Of a DNA stretch of 64,000 bases, positions 49,491 through 59,840 are shown in pieces. This DNA comes from Actinomyces slackii (lineage in GTDB: Bacteria; Actinomycetota; Actinomycetes; Actinomycetales; Actinomycetaceae), in the NCBI RefSeq assembly GCF_900637295.1, contig NZ_LR134363.1:1736001-1800000 (forward strand), given 5' to 3'. Under the pieces are notes generated by a model that saw only the letters and a list, made by a program, of their open reading frames with translations, made no database searches and had not been told where the DNA came from. Numbering within the stretch: position 1 is the stretch's first letter; the number at the start of each line of letters is the position of its first letter. The translations under genes were made by a program, and so were the position numbers.

Positions 49491-52340
49491 ATGGCCAATC
49501 GTCGCAACACGAGCAGTTCTGCCTCCTCCGGCTCAGGCCGGGGCAGGGGCGCCAGCGCGCATGCCCCCGATCCGCACGCCCCGGGCTCCCAGAGCCTGCC
49601 AGGGGCCCGTTACCGCCGCACCGGCTGGGCCTTCGCCATCCTCGGCCTGGCCGGCATGCTGGGCCTGCGCGAGTGGTTCGGCATCTCCGGGACAGCCGGA
49701 GCCTTCCTGCACCACATCGCCGCCGGACCGGTGGGCGTGCTGGGCATCATCGTCCCCCTGCTCCTGGGGGCGCTGGGCGTGTCCATGCTGCGCGTCCACC
49801 ACATGGGCGCGCTCCACGCCCGTGTCGCTGTGGGCTGCCTGGGCCTGCTGACGGCCCTGACCGGCATGATCCAGGTCGGCTCGGGCAACCCCCGCCTGGC
49901 CGATGGCATCGCAGGCCTGGAGGAGGCGGGCGGGATACTGGGCTGGCTCGTGGGCTACCCGCTGGTCGTCCTGTTCTCCTCCGTGGGTGCCTTCATCCTG
50001 TTCATCCTGCTGGTGGCCTTCTCCGCTCTGGTGGTCTCCGGCAAGACCATCGCCGAGCTGCGCGAGATCCTCATCCAGCGCCGAGCCGCCCTCCTGGGAG
50101 ACCCTGACGGCACCGATACCCTGGCCCAGCGAGCCCTGGGGCGCGTGCGCCGCACCGGGGCAGGGGGAGACGACCCGGGCTCCACCGCACTGCTGGACTC
50201 CTACGACGGCGATGAGGCCTTCCGCTCGGCCCTGGAGACGGAGGGCGGCGGCCGCAAGCGCGGCAACGGGCGCCGCAAGCGCGTCTCCGCCGGCGAGCAG
50301 CCGAGTCTTGATCCCGCCCTGGACCAGGCTGGGGACGAGGCCACCTCCCTTCTTGATGAGCCCTTCGTCGAGCCTGAGAGCACCACGCGTATCGCCTCCC
50401 ACGGCTCCAGCCAGAGCGCGCCCGCCCTGCGACGCTCGCCGGCCAAGCGGCGCGCTCAGGATGAGCCGGCAGCGGCCGCGGACCAGGCGGCCTCCCAGAC
50501 GGCGGGGGAGGACCCCGATGTCATCAGCGCTGCCCAGTCCTGGGACTTCGATGCCATCACCGCCGAGACCCCTGAGGTCTCGGCCCCCCAGGTGACCGAG
50601 GAGCCCGATCTGGCCGACGCCATCGCCATGAGCGACATGGCCCTGCCCGATGGGACGACCTACTCACTGCCCGAGGATGCCCTGCTGGGCCCCGGCCCCG
50701 GCCACTCCACGCGCACCCCCGCCAATGACGCCGTCGTCGAGGCCCTCCAGAACGTCTTCGCCGAGTTCAATGTCGATGCCACGGTCACCGGCTACACCCG
50801 CGGCCCTCAGGTCACGCGCTACGAGGTCGCCCGTGGTCGCGGCGTCAACGTCTCGCGCATCACCGGGCTGGAGAAGAACATCGCCTACGCGGTGGCCTCC
50901 GATGAGATCCGCCTGCTGACGCCGATCCCCGGCAAGAGCGCCATCGGCATCGAGATCCCCAACTCCGACCGTGAGATGGTCAAGCTGGGTGATGTGCTGC
51001 GGTCCCAGGCCGCCAAGAAGCAGTCCCACCCCCTGGTGGTGGGGCTGGGCAAGAATGTCGAGGGCGACTACGTGGTCACCAACCTGGCCAAGACCCCCCA
51101 CCTGCTGGTGGCCGGCCAGACCGGCTCGGGAAAGTCCTCCTTCGTCAACTCCATGATCACCTCCATCATGATGCGCGCCACCCCCCAGGAGGTGCGGATG
51201 GTCCTGGTGGACCCCAAGCGCGTGGAGCTGACCATCTACGAGGGAATCCCTCATCTCATCACCCCGATCATCACCTCCCCGAAGAAGGCCGCCGAGGCCC
51301 TGGAGTGGGTGGTGCGGGAGATGGACGCTCGCTACGACGACCTGGCCTCCTTCGGGTACAAGCACATCGACGACTTCAACAAGGCCGTGCGCGCCGGGGA
51401 CGTCCAGCCCCTGCCGGGCTCTCAGCGGGAGGTCAGCCCCTACCCCTACCTCCTGGTCGTCGTCGACGAGCTGGCCGACCTCATGATGACCGCGCCCAAG
51501 GATGTCGAGGCCTCCATCCAGCGCATCACCCAGTTGGCCCGAGCCGCCGGCATCCACCTCATCCTGGCCACCCAGCGGCCCGTGGCCCAGGTGGTGACAG
51601 GGCTGATCAAGTCCAATGTCCCCTCGCGCCTGGCCTTCGCCACCGCCTCCCAGCTCGACTCGCGCGTCATCCTGGATCAGAACGGCGCTGAGACCCTCAC
51701 CGGCCAGGGCGACGCCCTCTACCTGGGTCCGGGCGCCTCCAGCACGGTGCGCATCCAGGGCTCCTGGGTCACCGAGACCGAGATCCGCTCGGTGGTCGAC
51801 CATGTCAAGGCCCAGCTGACCCCCGAGTACCGCGAGGACGTCGTGGTCCCGGAGGTCAAGAAGCAGATCGACGAGGAGATCGGCGACGACATGGACCTGC
51901 TGCTGCAGGCCGCCGAGCTCATCATCACCAGCCAGTTCGGCTCGACCTCCATGCTTCAGCGCAAGCTGCGCGTGGGCTTCGCCAAGGCCGGGCGCCTCAT
52001 GGACCTGCTGGAGTCCCGTGAGGTCGTGGGTCCCTCGGAGGGGTCCAAGGCCCGCGATGTCCTGGTTCAGCCCGAGCAGCTCGAGGAGACCCTGGCCTGG
52101 ATCCGGGGCGACGGCGCCGCCCCCGACCAGGGCGAGTCCCAGGCCGACTCCCAGGCCGACCAGGCCCCTGAGCCGGCCGCGGGCGAGCCGCGAACCGTGT
52201 CCCTGCCCGCCAACCGCTACGCCACTGATCCCCTGGAGGGGGAGGCCGACCTGCCGGAGTCGCAGTCCTGGGAGGACGATGCCGCCGAGGAGGACTCTCA
52301 GGACGCCTGGTCCCTGACCGGCCGCGGTCCCTCCTGGTGA
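49491..52340 (+). CDS. ftsK: DNA translocase FtsK/SpoIIIE
   Basis: 949 residues. Four or five N-terminal membrane segments (about 45-65, 85-110, 118-140, 165-185), an acidic disordered linker (about 200-400), the motor with Walker [14 protein letters not shown] (about 540-552) and Walker [14 protein letters not shown] (about 652-664), and the gamma winged helix near 815-865 ([27 protein letters not shown]) that reads polarity sites. A further acidic tail of about 85 residues follows. Pumps DNA at the septum. A TAGTTT element lies 10 nt before the ATG. The 3' end overlaps a terminator stem. Confidence 0.94.
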   Translation: MANRRNTSSSASSGSGRGRGASAHAPDPHAPGSQSLPGARYRRTGWAFAILGLAGMLGLREWFGISGTAGAFLHHIAAGPVGVLGIIVPLLLGALGVSMLRVHHMGALHARVAVGCLGLLTALTGMIQVGSGNPRLADGIAGLEEAGGILGWLVGYPLVVLFSSVGAFILFILLVAFSALVVSGKTIAELREILIQRRAALLGDPDGTDTLAQRALGRVRRTGAGGDDPGSTALLDSYDGDEAFRSALETEGGGRKRGNGRRKRVSAGEQPSLDPALDQAGDEATSLLDEPFVEPESTTRIASHGSSQSAPALRRSPAKRRAQDEPAAAADQAASQTAGEDPDVISAAQSWDFDAITAETPEVSAPQVTEEPDLADAIAMSDMALPDGTTYSLPEDALLGPGPGHSTRTPANDAVVEALQNVFAEFNVDATVTGYTRGPQVTRYEVARGRGVNVSRITGLEKNIAYAVASDEIRLLTPIPGKSAIGIEIPNSDREMVKLGDVLRSQAAKKQSHPLVVGLGKNVEGDYVVTNLAKTPHLLVAGQTGSGKSSFVNSMITSIMMRATPQEVRMVLVDPKRVELTIYEGIPHLITPIITSPKKAAEALEWVVREMDARYDDLASFGYKHIDDFNKAVRAGDVQPLPGSQREVSPYPYLLVVVDELADLMMTAPKDVEASIQRITQLARAAGIHLILATQRPVAQVVTGLIKSNVPSRLAFATASQLDSRVILDQNGAETLTGQGDALYLGPGASSTVRIQGSWVTETEIRSVVDHVKAQLTPEYREDVVVPEVKKQIDEEIGDDMDLLLQAAELIITSQFGSTSMLQRKLRVGFAKAGRLMDLLESREVVGPSEGSKARDVLVQPEQLEETLAWIRGDGAAPDQGESQADSQADQAPEPAAGEPRTVSLPANRYATDPLEGEADLPESQSWEDDAAEEDSQDAWSLTGRGPSW

Positions 52341-52360
52341 GGGGCCGCGCGGCCGGTCAG
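52314..52360. terminator. Hairpin spanning the ftsK stop
   Basis: Perfect 13-bp stem (ctgaccggccgcg / cgcggccggtcag) with a 21-nt loop containing the ftsK stop codon; the right arm also overlaps the end of the convergent capA gene. The large loop makes it a weaker candidate than other stems here. Confidence 0.5.
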
Positions 52361-53814
52361 CTCTGCCCGTCGCCGGTCGGCGTGCTGGTGGCAGTCGGCT
52401 GAGCCGTGGCCTCAACGACGGCCGCGATCTGCTCCTCGGTGAGAACCGTGGGCTCGGCCCCGCTGGGGGAGGGCGGGGCATCGGCCATGGTGGAGGGGTC
52501 GACGACCTCCTGCAGCGCGCTCCAGCGCCGCTCGATCTCCTCGGCCGGGATCGCCAGGCCCTCGGGCCGCTCGCCGTCATGCAGGGCGGCCAGGTCCCTG
52601 ACGACGTGACCGGCGGCGATATCGGTGGTGAAGGGGCGCCACTGCAGTCCCTCAACGCTCACCGTGCCGTCCCCATGGGCCGTGATGTCCGCCCACACGA
52701 GCAGGCCGACGTCGGAGAGCAGGGCGGCACTGGACTCGTCCTGGTTGGAGATCGCGTTGCCCGCCGAGTAGGAGACCCACATGCCCTTGCCGTCCACGCC
52801 GCCCTCCAGCTTGACCGACTGCTGGGGGACATGGGGGTGGGCGCCGAAGAGGAGATCGACCTCCGCGGTGTTGGCCAGGGCCTGGGCGTACTCGATCTGC
52901 TCGTGATCGGGCGTCGTGGAGTACTCCTGGGTGCCGACCTGTGCGTGGGCCACCACCAGATCCGCGCCCGCGGCGCGCGCCCGGATCGCCGCCTGCTTGA
53001 CGGCCTCGGCGTCATTGACCGCCACCGAGTGGCCGGTGGGATCCTCATACCCGTTGAGGTTGTGGGTGGTGGAGATCTGAGCGATCGTGATGGTCCTGCC
53101 CTCGCGCTGGAGCTCGTAGAGCTGGAAGGGGATGGCCGCGTCCTCGGCCGAGCGGAAGGTCCCGGCGTGTCCCATGCCATTGGCCTCCAGGGCATCCAGG
53201 GTGGCCTCGACGCCCTCCTGGCCGCGGTCCACGGAGTGGTTCGAGGCCGTCGCGCAGCCGTCCCAGCCCATGGCCGCCAGGGAGGACACCACCTGGGCGG
53301 GCATGCCGAAGGAGGGGTAGCCGGTGTAGACGCCGTCGGGTGCGACGGGCACCTCCAGCCCGCACAGGGCGAGATCCAGGCCCTCGACCCAGGGGGTCTG
53401 CGCCTCCATGAGCGGGGCGATGTCCCCCGAGGCCTGCGGCGTGGATTCCAGGACCGGAATATGCATGAGCACATCGCCCGCGTAACCCACGGTGAAGGAC
53501 ACATCCTTGGCCGTGGGGGAGGCCGATGCGCCCGATGGCTCATCGGTGGCCACGGCGCCCGCCGTCACCTGCGACCCGGGGCCGGAGCCCCAGTAGCGGT
53601 CAGTCAGCGCCCATGCCGCCGCGGCAGCCAGGGCGACGACGGCGCACACCGCGATGGGCTTCCCCCATCGCCGCGAGTGGGGGGCGTGGGATGCTGCGGA
53701 CAGTCTCTCGCCCCGGTGCGACTGCCCGGCCAGGAGCGGCCTGCGGGTATCAGGGTCGGGGCCCGAGGCCTTGTCCGGGCTGCTGCTGGGATCTGGAGGC
53801 ACGGTGGAGGGCAC
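52357..53814 (-). CDS. capA: CapA-family protein (PGA_cap phosphoesterase fold)
   Basis: 485 residues. An N-terminal cytoplasmic part rich in Pro/Ser, one membrane helix (PIAVCAVVALAAAAAWAL, about 53-70), a Thr/Ser/Ala linker and a calcineurin-like CapA domain (about 105-400) outside the membrane: VGYAGDVLMHIP, TASNHSVDRGQEG, VAHAQVGTQEYS and LLFGAHPHVPQ carry the metal residues. Homologues act in poly-gamma-glutamate synthesis but many, like this one, stand alone and their role is unknown. A TATTCT -10 (complement of 53821-53826) is 6 nt before the GTG. Confidence 0.85.
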   Translation of the reverse strand: MPSTVPPDPSSSPDKASGPDPDTRRPLLAGQSHRGERLSAASHAPHSRRWGKPIAVCAVVALAAAAAWALTDRYWGSGPGSQVTAGAVATDEPSGASASPTAKDVSFTVGYAGDVLMHIPVLESTPQASGDIAPLMEAQTPWVEGLDLALCGLEVPVAPDGVYTGYPSFGMPAQVVSSLAAMGWDGCATASNHSVDRGQEGVEATLDALEANGMGHAGTFRSAEDAAIPFQLYELQREGRTITIAQISTTHNLNGYEDPTGHSVAVNDAEAVKQAAIRARAAGADLVVAHAQVGTQEYSTTPDHEQIEYAQALANTAEVDLLFGAHPHVPQQSVKLEGGVDGKGMWVSYSAGNAISNQDESSAALLSDVGLLVWADITAHGDGTVSVEGLQWRPFTTDIAAGHVVRDLAALHDGERPEGLAIPAEEIERRWSALQEVVDPSTMADAPPSPSGAEPTVLTEEQIAAVVEATAQPTATSTPTGDGQS

Positions 53815-53970
53815 GGGTGCAGAATACGGCGCGGACCTGAATGGCCGATGGGGAATGCGCGCTCCGATCCTGGGGCCCGACGCAGCGTGAAGGAGCCGCC
53901 CGTCCTCTCAGCGCCCCGCCGCGGGGAATTCGGGGCGCGTTGTGGCCCGCGCCGGTAGGCTTGTCTCTTG

Positions 53971-54588
53971 ATGAACGCCACCACTCAACCCAGCGCGGCG
54001 GAGCGGCCGCAGTCGGCGCCTGTGCTCAACATAGCCAATGCGCTGACGGTGCTGCGGCTCATCCTCGTGCCCGTCTTCATCTACCTCATGCTCCTGGAGG
54101 GCCACGGCCCCCGATTGGCAGCGCTCGTGGTGTTCGTGGGGGCCGCCATCACCGATCAGCTCGATGGGCAGTTGGCGCGCTCGCGCAACCTTGTCACCGA
54201 CTTCGGCAAGATCGCCGACCCGATCGCCGACAAGGCCCTGACCATGACGGCGTTCATCCTGCTGAGCCTGGAGGGCAGCCTGTGGTGGTGGGTCACCATC
54301 GCCATCATCGTGCGCGAGCTGGGCATCACTGTGCTGCGGTTCTTCATGCTGCGTCGCGCCGTCATGGCCGCCTCGCGCGGGGGCAAGCTCAAGACCGTGC
54401 TGCAGATCGCGGGGCTCGTGGGCCTGCTGGTGCCCTGGGGGGCGCTTCCCTGGCAGGGCCTGGCCCAGGGACTGATGACCCTGGCCTACGTCATCATCGG
54501 CGCTGCCCTGGTGGTCACGGTGGTCACCGGACTTGACTACGTGCGCCAGGCCCTCGCGCTGTCCCGGCGCGCCCCGGGGCGCGACTGA
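53971..54588 (+). CDS. pgsA: CDP-alcohol phosphatidyltransferase, PgsA-like
   Basis: 205 residues, membrane enzyme that makes phosphatidylglycerol phosphate from CDP-diacylglycerol and glycerol-3-phosphate. The CDP-alcohol signature is complete: DQLDGQLARSRNLVTDFGKI then ADPIADK. Five or six membrane segments. The ATG at 53971 follows a TTG at 53968; a TAGGCT -10 (53956-53961) is 6 nt from the TTG and 9 nt from the ATG, so either could start a leaderless mRNA. The stop overlaps cinA. In M. tuberculosis the equivalent is pgsA3 between ftsK and clgR. Confidence 0.88.
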   Translation: MNATTQPSAAERPQSAPVLNIANALTVLRLILVPVFIYLMLLEGHGPRLAALVVFVGAAITDQLDGQLARSRNLVTDFGKIADPIADKALTMTAFILLSLEGSLWWWVTIAIIVRELGITVLRFFMLRRAVMAASRGGKLKTVLQIAGLVGLLVPWGALPWQGLAQGLMTLAYVIIGAALVVTVVTGLDYVRQALALSRRAPGRD

Positions 54589-55118
54589 TGGATGGGCTCG
54601 GGGGCGCGATCGCGGCGACGGCCGCCGGGCTGCTGGAGGCCGCGGCGCGCCAGGACCTGCGGCTGGCGGTGGCGGAGTCACTGACCGGCGGGCAGGTGGC
54701 GGCCTCCCTGGTGGCGGTTCCCGGAGCCTCTCGGGTGCTGATGGGAGGCGTGGTCGCCTATGCCACGCGGATCAAGGCCGAGGTCCTGGGGGTCGATGCG
54801 CAGCGCCTGGAGCGCACGGGCCCGGTGGACGCCGTCGTCGCCATCCAGATGGCTGAGGGCGCCGCTCGGATCATGGGGGCGGAGGTCGGGTTGGCGACCA
54901 CCGGTGTCGCGGGGCCCGGTCCTGCTGATGGCCATGAGGCCGGTCAGGTGCATATCGCCGTGGTGGCCCCTGGCGCCAGCGCTCACCGTGAGCTGCGCCT
55001 GGCCGGCGACCGCGACCGGGTTCGCGAGGGCGCCGTGGAGGCGGTGCTCCTCCTCGCCCGTGAGATGCTGGACACATCTGCTGGCGCAGATGGGTCCGCG
55101 CCGGCTGGGGAGCCCTGA
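54588..55118 (+). CDS. cinA: CinA C-terminal domain protein (nicotinamide-nucleotide amidase)
   Basis: 176 residues, only the CinA C-terminal amidase (PncC) domain. Family marks: [50 protein letters not shown] near the C-terminus. Deamidates nicotinamide mononucleotide in the NAD recycling path; in some bacteria it is linked to competence. The ATG overlaps the pgsA stop. Confidence 0.9.
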   Translation: MDGLGGAIAATAAGLLEAAARQDLRLAVAESLTGGQVAASLVAVPGASRVLMGGVVAYATRIKAEVLGVDAQRLERTGPVDAVVAIQMAEGAARIMGAEVGLATTGVAGPGPADGHEAGQVHIAVVAPGASAHRELRLAGDRDRVREGAVEAVLLLAREMLDTSAGADGSAPAGEP

Positions 55119-55384
55119 TTCCCACGGCGATCCTGCCTGCCAGTGCGGCGTTCAGGGCGGGGCGTTCGCTGCATGCACGGGGCTTAGTCGGCTTTAAGGT
55201 TCTTTTCAGGAACGTTGGTCAGGATCGCATCATCGCCGCAGGGGGCACTGCTCACGCGGCGGGAATGAATCCACGACGCGAATGGTTGTGCCTGACGATG
55301 AACAACACGACTCACCCCCGTACCTCCCGTCCGAACAATAGGATGCCGGTGCGCCAGGCGCCTGCCGCAGGGTACGGTGCTGCC

Positions 55385-55705
55385 GTGGATACGCACAGGC
55401 AAGACAGCGTCCTCCTTCGCCGCGAGATCGGCGAGGTCCTGCGCAGCGTCCGTCAGCATCAGGGGCGCACCCTGCGCGAGGTCTCCTCCCAGGCCCGGGT
55501 CTCCCTCGGCTACCTCTCCGAGGTGGAGCGGGGGCAGAAGGAGGCCTCCTCGGAGTTGCTGGCCTCGATCTGCCAGGCTCTCGACGCCCCGCTGTCCATG
55601 GTGCTGCGCGAGGTCTCGGATCGGGTCGCCCTCAGCGAGGGCGTGGCCATTCCGGACACGGTTCCCGAGGAGTTGATCCGCCAGCAGGGCATCGCCCTGC
55701 GCTGA
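55385..55705 (+). CDS. clgR: ClgR-type XRE transcriptional regulator
   Basis: 106 residues, with an XRE helix-turn-helix at about 10-65 ([33 protein letters not shown]) typical of ClgR, which activates clp protease genes in actinobacteria. The GTG at 55385 gives the usual length and has TACGGT (55373-55378) 6 nt upstream; an in-frame ATG at 55298 would add 29 residues and is less likely. Located between cinA and DUF3046/recA, the conserved position. clpS lies elsewhere in the window and could belong to its regulon. Confidence 0.9.
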   Translation: MDTHRQDSVLLRREIGEVLRSVRQHQGRTLREVSSQARVSLGYLSEVERGQKEASSELLASICQALDAPLSMVLREVSDRVALSEGVAIPDTVPEELIRQQGIALR

Positions 55706-55729
55706 GGCGCGGCGCCCATCCGACCATGC

Positions 55730-55760
55730 ACTCCCCGGCTGCCTCGGCAGGCCGGGGAGT
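55730..55760 (+). terminator. Terminator after clgR
   Basis: A 10-bp stem (actccccggc / gccggggagt) with further pairing in the loop, 25 nt after the clgR stop. Confidence 0.75.
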
Positions 55761-55820
55761 GCTGCGCATTGAGGGGGATCGCAACGCGAGGGCCGGTCGA
55801 GGCGCCGCTCAGGAGGAAAG

Positions 55821-56069
55821 ATGAAGCACTCGGAGTTCTGGGCCGCCGTGGAGACGGTGTTCGGTGCGGCGCATGGGCGCTCCCTGGTGCAGGACCTGGT
55901 GCTGGGCCCCTGGGGCAGGACGGGCGCCCAGGCCCTGGAAGCCGGGGTGGCGCCCCGGGAGGTCTGGTCCGCGCTGTGCGATGAGACGGGGCGCAGCGAG
56001 GCTGAGCGCTGGGTGATCCGCATCGATCCGCCCCGGAGGGGGTCGGGCTCTCCAGGGACTTGCGGATAG
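55821..56069 (+). CDS. DUF3046 protein
   Basis: 82 residues of a small actinobacterial family that lies just before recA (Rv2738c in M. tuberculosis). Conserved pattern: MKHSEFWAAVETVFG, LVQDLVLGPWGRTGAQALEAG and VWSALCDETGRSEAERW. AGGAGG 6 nt before the ATG. The last ten residues (PRRGSGSPGTCG) are variable. Function unknown; the location suggests DNA metabolism. Confidence 0.85.
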   Translation: MKHSEFWAAVETVFGAAHGRSLVQDLVLGPWGRTGAQALEAGVAPREVWSALCDETGRSEAERWVIRIDPPRRGSGSPGTCG

Positions 56070-56099
56070 GCGACACGCCGGGCGGCAACGATGCCGCAA

Positions 56100-56115
56100 T
56101 CGAACATATGTTCGG
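56100..56115 (+). promoter_or_regulatory. LexA (SOS) box of recA
   Basis: TCGAACATATGTTCGG matches the actinobacterial SOS box TCGAAC-N4-GTTCGA at all but the last defined base. A TACCGT at 56117-56122 next to it may be the -10, so bound LexA would cover the promoter. Confidence 0.85.
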
Positions 56116-56294
56116 GTACCGTTCTCCACGGACGACGGCGCCGCGCCCTGTGCCCACAGGGGCATCCAAGGCGCGGTGAAAGATGTCAGTGGTCGGGCAT
56201 ACCGTCGTACCAGAGCCCCGGAGAGGGGATCGTGCACATAGACCAGCCATGCCCGCCGCGGCTGAGAGCCGCCCGAGACTGACAGGGGAGAACC

Positions 56295-57524
56295 ATGCCC
56301 GCAGCAACCCAGACCCAGGACCGCTCCAAGGCCCTGGCCACCGCGCTCGCACAGATCGACAAGAGCTTCGGCAAGGGCTCGGTCATGCGCCTGGGCGATG
56401 ACACCCGCCCGCCCGTGGCCGTGATCCCCACCGGCTCGGTGGCCCTCGATGTCGCACTGGGCGTGGGAGGCTTCCCCCGTGGCCGTATTGTCGAGGTCTA
56501 CGGTCCGGAGTCCTCGGGAAAGACCACCGTGGCCCTGCACGCCGTGGCGAGCGCCCAGCGCGCGGGGGGCAATGCCGCCTTCATCGACGCCGAGCACGCC
56601 CTGGACCCGGTCTACGCCCAGGCGCTGGGAGTGGACATCGACAACCTCCTGGTCTCCCAGCCGGACACTGGCGAGCAGGCCCTGGAGATCACCGACATGC
56701 TCATCCGCTCCGGGGGACTGGACATCATCGTCATCGACTCTGTGGCCGCCCTGGTGCCCAAGGCTGAGATCGAGGGCGAGATGGGGGACTCCCATGTGGG
56801 CCTGCAGGCGCGCCTGATGAGCCAGGCCCTGCGCAAGCTGACCGGGGCGCTGTCCTCGACCGGCACCACGGCCATCTTCATCAACCAGCTGCGCGAGAAG
56901 ATCGGCGTGTTCTTCGGCAACCCGGAGACCACCACCGGGGGCAAGGCGCTGAAGTTCTACTCCTCGGTGCGCCTGGATGTGCGCCGCACCGCCACGCTCA
57001 AGGACGGCGATCAGCCCGTGGGCAACCGCACCCGCGTCAAGGTGGTCAAGAACAAGATGGCCCCGCCCTTCAAGCAGGCCGAGTTCGACATCCTCTACGG
57101 CCAGGGCATCTCCCGCGAGGGCAGCCTGCTGGACCTGGGCGTGGACAACGGGGTGGTGCGCAAGTCGGGCGCCTGGTTCACCTACGGGGAGGATCAGCTC
57201 GGCCAGGGCAAGGAGAATGCGCGCACCTTCTTGCGGGACAACCCCCAGCTCGCCGGGGAGATCGAGGAGAAGATCCTGGCTGCCCTGGGCATCGGCGAGC
57301 CGGGGCGCAAGGCCCGCGAGGCTGAGGCCGAGCAGAAGGCCGCCGCTGAGCAGGAGGCCGTTGAGCAGGCTCTGGCCCAGGCCGCTGACGGAGCCGCCGC
57401 CAGTGCTGTCAAGACCGCCCGCAAGGCCCGCAAGAGCACCAGGAGCACCAAGGCCTCGGAGGCCGCCGCGGGCGCCAAGGAGGATACCGAGACTATCTTC
57501 GGTGAGGACGCCGGGGGCTTCTGA
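56295..57524 (+). CDS. recA: Recombinase A
   Basis: 409 residues, no intein. The Walker A motif GPESSGKTT is at about 70-78, Walker [14 protein letters not shown], and the L2 loop [27 protein letters not shown] is intact. The C-terminal tail is some 50 residues longer than in E. coli RecA and rich in Ala, Lys and Glu, ending in the acidic [17 protein letters not shown] before the ATG; SOS box 180 nt upstream. Forms the filament for homologous recombination and LexA cleavage. The stop overlaps recX. Confidence 0.97.
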   Translation: MPAATQTQDRSKALATALAQIDKSFGKGSVMRLGDDTRPPVAVIPTGSVALDVALGVGGFPRGRIVEVYGPESSGKTTVALHAVASAQRAGGNAAFIDAEHALDPVYAQALGVDIDNLLVSQPDTGEQALEITDMLIRSGGLDIIVIDSVAALVPKAEIEGEMGDSHVGLQARLMSQALRKLTGALSSTGTTAIFINQLREKIGVFFGNPETTTGGKALKFYSSVRLDVRRTATLKDGDQPVGNRTRVKVVKNKMAPPFKQAEFDILYGQGISREGSLLDLGVDNGVVRKSGAWFTYGEDQLGQGKENARTFLRDNPQLAGEIEEKILAALGIGEPGRKAREAEAEQKAAAEQEAVEQALAQAADGAAASAVKTARKARKSTRSTKASEAAAGAKEDTETIFGEDAGGF

Positions 57525-58024
57525 TGCCCTGGCTCACGCCTGATGCCCACACCCGGGCGGTTGAGCAGGCTCGGGAGATCGCCCTTGGCCGTCTGGATCG
57601 CAGCGCCGTTCCCCGGGCGGCCCTGGCCGAGCTCCTGGAGCGCAGGGACGTCGACCCCCGGGTGGCCCAGGAGGTGCTCGACCGCCTGGAGTCAGCGGGT
57701 CTGATCGATGATGCCGCCTATGCGCAGCGCCTGGCGCGCACCCGATTCGCCGAGAAGGGGGCGGCCAGGCGCGCCATCGCCGATGAGCTGCGCCGCAAGG
57801 GCCTGGGGGAGGAGACCATCGCCTTGGCCCTGGAGCAGATCGATCCCGAGGATGAGAACCAGGCGGCCCTGGCCCTGGCCCGCAAGAAGCTCGCCTCCAC
57901 CCGCGCCCTGCCCCCGCAGGTGCGTCGCCGCCGCACGGCCGCGCTGCTGGGGCGCAAGGGCTACAGCCAGGAAACCGCCGCCCGCGCCATCGAGGCCGCC
58001 CTGGCCGATGAGGGCACGGCCTGA
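57524..58024 (+). CDS. recX: RecA regulator RecX
   Basis: 166 residues. Three-helix repeat protein that limits RecA filament growth. Typical segments: EVLDRLESAGLIDDAAYAQRLARTRFAEKGAARRAIADELRRKGL and the last repeat RRRTAALLGRKGYSQETAARAI. The ATG overlaps the recA stop, so the regulator is made in step with RecA under SOS control. Confidence 0.93.
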   Translation: MPWLTPDAHTRAVEQAREIALGRLDRSAVPRAALAELLERRDVDPRVAQEVLDRLESAGLIDDAAYAQRLARTRFAEKGAARRAIADELRRKGLGEETIALALEQIDPEDENQAALALARKKLASTRALPPQVRRRRTAALLGRKGYSQETAARAIEAALADEGTA

Positions 58025-58093
58025 GCCCCTCCCCGGGCAGCCGAGGCCCGGCTGAGCGGGCGCGAATCGCGATGAGTGCTCTAGGCTTGCGCG

Positions 58094-59836
58094 ATGATCA
58101 ATGAGGCTCGCACCAGCGCCTGCCACCACGGGCGCATTGACCCTGTCGCTCTTGCTGCCCGTGCCGGCATCCAGTCCGATCATGTCATCCCCTACGGACG
58201 GGAGATGGCCAAGATCGATCTGGCTGCCCTCCCGGATGAGCCGAAACCGGCGGAGCCGGCGGGGGCCGATGCATCCGCCGGTCGGTCCGAGAGCGCCAAC
58301 TACGTCGTCGTCACCGCCGTCACCCCGACGCCCTTCGGGGAGGGCAAGACCACCACCGCCATCGGGCTGGCTCAGGGACTGGCCCGCATCGGCAATCGCG
58401 CGGTCCTGACCCTGCGGCAGGGCGCCATGGGACCGACCTTCGGAATCAAGGGCGGGGCAGGCGGAGCGGGCCAGGCCAGGATCCTTCCCGCCGAGCAGGC
58501 CGGGCTCCACCTGACTGGGGACTTCCATGCCGTGACGGCCGCCCACAACCTGCTGTCGGCGATGATCGACAACCACCTCCACCACGGCAATGAGTTGGGC
58601 ATCCAGGAGCGCACCATCACCTGGCCGCGGGTCCTGGATGTCAATGACCGCTCGCTGCGCCACATCATCACCGGGCTGGGCGCCGCGACGGATGGCGTGA
58701 CCCGCCAGGCCTCCTTCGACATCACCCCGGCGAGCGAGGTCATGGTCATCCTGTCCCTGGCCACCGGTCTGGCCGACCTGCGCGCCAGACTGGGGCGCAT
58801 CATCATCGCCAAGGGGCGCATCGGCTGGGTCACCGCTGAGGACCTGGGCGCCGCCGGAGCGATGTGCGCCCTGTTGCGCGAGGCGCTGGAGCCCAATCTC
58901 CTGCGCACAGGGGAGGGCGTGCCCGTGCTGCTCCACACCGGCCCCTTCGGGAACATCGCCACCGGCTGCTCCTCCATCATCGCCGACCGCCTGGCCGCCC
59001 AAGGGGTGGGGGAGGGCGGTTATGTGCTCACCGAGGCGGGCTTCGGCGCGGATATGGGGCTGGAGCGCTTCATCGATGTCAAGTGCGCGCGCTCCGGCAT
59101 GAGCCCGAGGGTCGCCGTCGTGGTGGTCAGTGTGCGCGCCCTCAAGGCGCACAGCGGCCGCCACCGCGTGGTCTCGGGCAAGGATCTGCCCGAGGAGATG
59201 CTGGCGCCCAGTGCCGAGGATGTCCGGGCCGGCGCCGACAACCTGCTCAAGCACCTGGAGATCGTGCGGGGACTGGGATTGAGCCCGGTGGTGGCCATCA
59301 ATGTCTTCCCCACCGATCACGACTGCGAGATCGAGGAGATCAGGGCCATCGCCCGCCAGGCGGGCGCGCGCGTGGCCGCCTCCCGGCCCGTGACCGATGG
59401 GGGCGCAGGATGCGAGGAACTGGCTCAGGCCGTTGTGGACGCCTGCCGGGAGTCCACCGGCCAGGCTCAACCCCTGTACCGCGCTGATGACGACCTGCGC
59501 ACCAAGATCTCCGCGATTGCCACGATGTACGGCGCCCAGGGCGTGGACTACCAGCCGGCGGCCAGCCGCCTGCTGGAGGCCTACGAGGCTGATGGCTTCG
59601 GCAACCTGCCCGTCCTGATCGCCAAGACGCCTTTGTCACTGTCCGCCGATCCGAGCCTCAAGGGCGCGCCCACCGGCTGGCGCCTGCCCGTGCGCGAGGT
59701 GCGCCTGGCCGCCGGGGCCGGCTACGTCTACGCCATCTGCGGGAACCTGTCGACCATGCCTGGCCTGCCCAGTCATCCGGCGGCCCAGGACATCGACGTC
59801 GACACCACCACCGGAGCGATCCTGGGGCTGCGCTGA
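58094..59836 (+). CDS. fhs: Formate-tetrahydrofolate ligase
   Basis: 580 residues. ATP-dependent activation of formate to 10-formyl-tetrahydrofolate. The nucleotide loop TPTPFGEGKTTTAIGL (about 77-92), LTGDFHAVTAAHNLLSAMIDNHLHHGN and the C-terminal GAGYVYAICGNLSTMPGLP fit. Two conserved patches differ: R-E/Q-PS-L/M-GP is RQGAMGP (108-114), and the GGGY-QVVPME stretch is GGAGQARILPAE (about 123-134). The enzyme may have altered kinetics. A TAGGCT -10 (58082-58087) is 6 nt before the ATG. Convergent with the next gene, with only 4 nt between. Confidence 0.88.
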   Translation: MINEARTSACHHGRIDPVALAARAGIQSDHVIPYGREMAKIDLAALPDEPKPAEPAGADASAGRSESANYVVVTAVTPTPFGEGKTTTAIGLAQGLARIGNRAVLTLRQGAMGPTFGIKGGAGGAGQARILPAEQAGLHLTGDFHAVTAAHNLLSAMIDNHLHHGNELGIQERTITWPRVLDVNDRSLRHIITGLGAATDGVTRQASFDITPASEVMVILSLATGLADLRARLGRIIIAKGRIGWVTAEDLGAAGAMCALLREALEPNLLRTGEGVPVLLHTGPFGNIATGCSSIIADRLAAQGVGEGGYVLTEAGFGADMGLERFIDVKCARSGMSPRVAVVVVSVRALKAHSGRHRVVSGKDLPEEMLAPSAEDVRAGADNLLKHLEIVRGLGLSPVVAINVFPTDHDCEIEEIRAIARQAGARVAASRPVTDGGAGCEELAQAVVDACRESTGQAQPLYRADDDLRTKISAIATMYGAQGVDYQPAASRLLEAYEADGFGNLPVLIAKTPLSLSADPSLKGAPTGWRLPVREVRLAAGAGYVYAICGNLSTMPGLPSHPAAQDIDVDTTTGAILGLR

Positions 59837-59840
59837 TGGC

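Noticed and set aside
55265-55384. Longer version of ClgR starting at upstream in-frame ATGs
   Set aside because: The GTG at 55385 gives the normal ClgR length and has a -10 at 6 nt; the extension has no similarity to ClgR.
56295-57524. Possible intein in the longer-than-usual recA
   Set aside because: The core is uninterrupted; the extra length is a C-terminal Ala/Lys/Glu tail.
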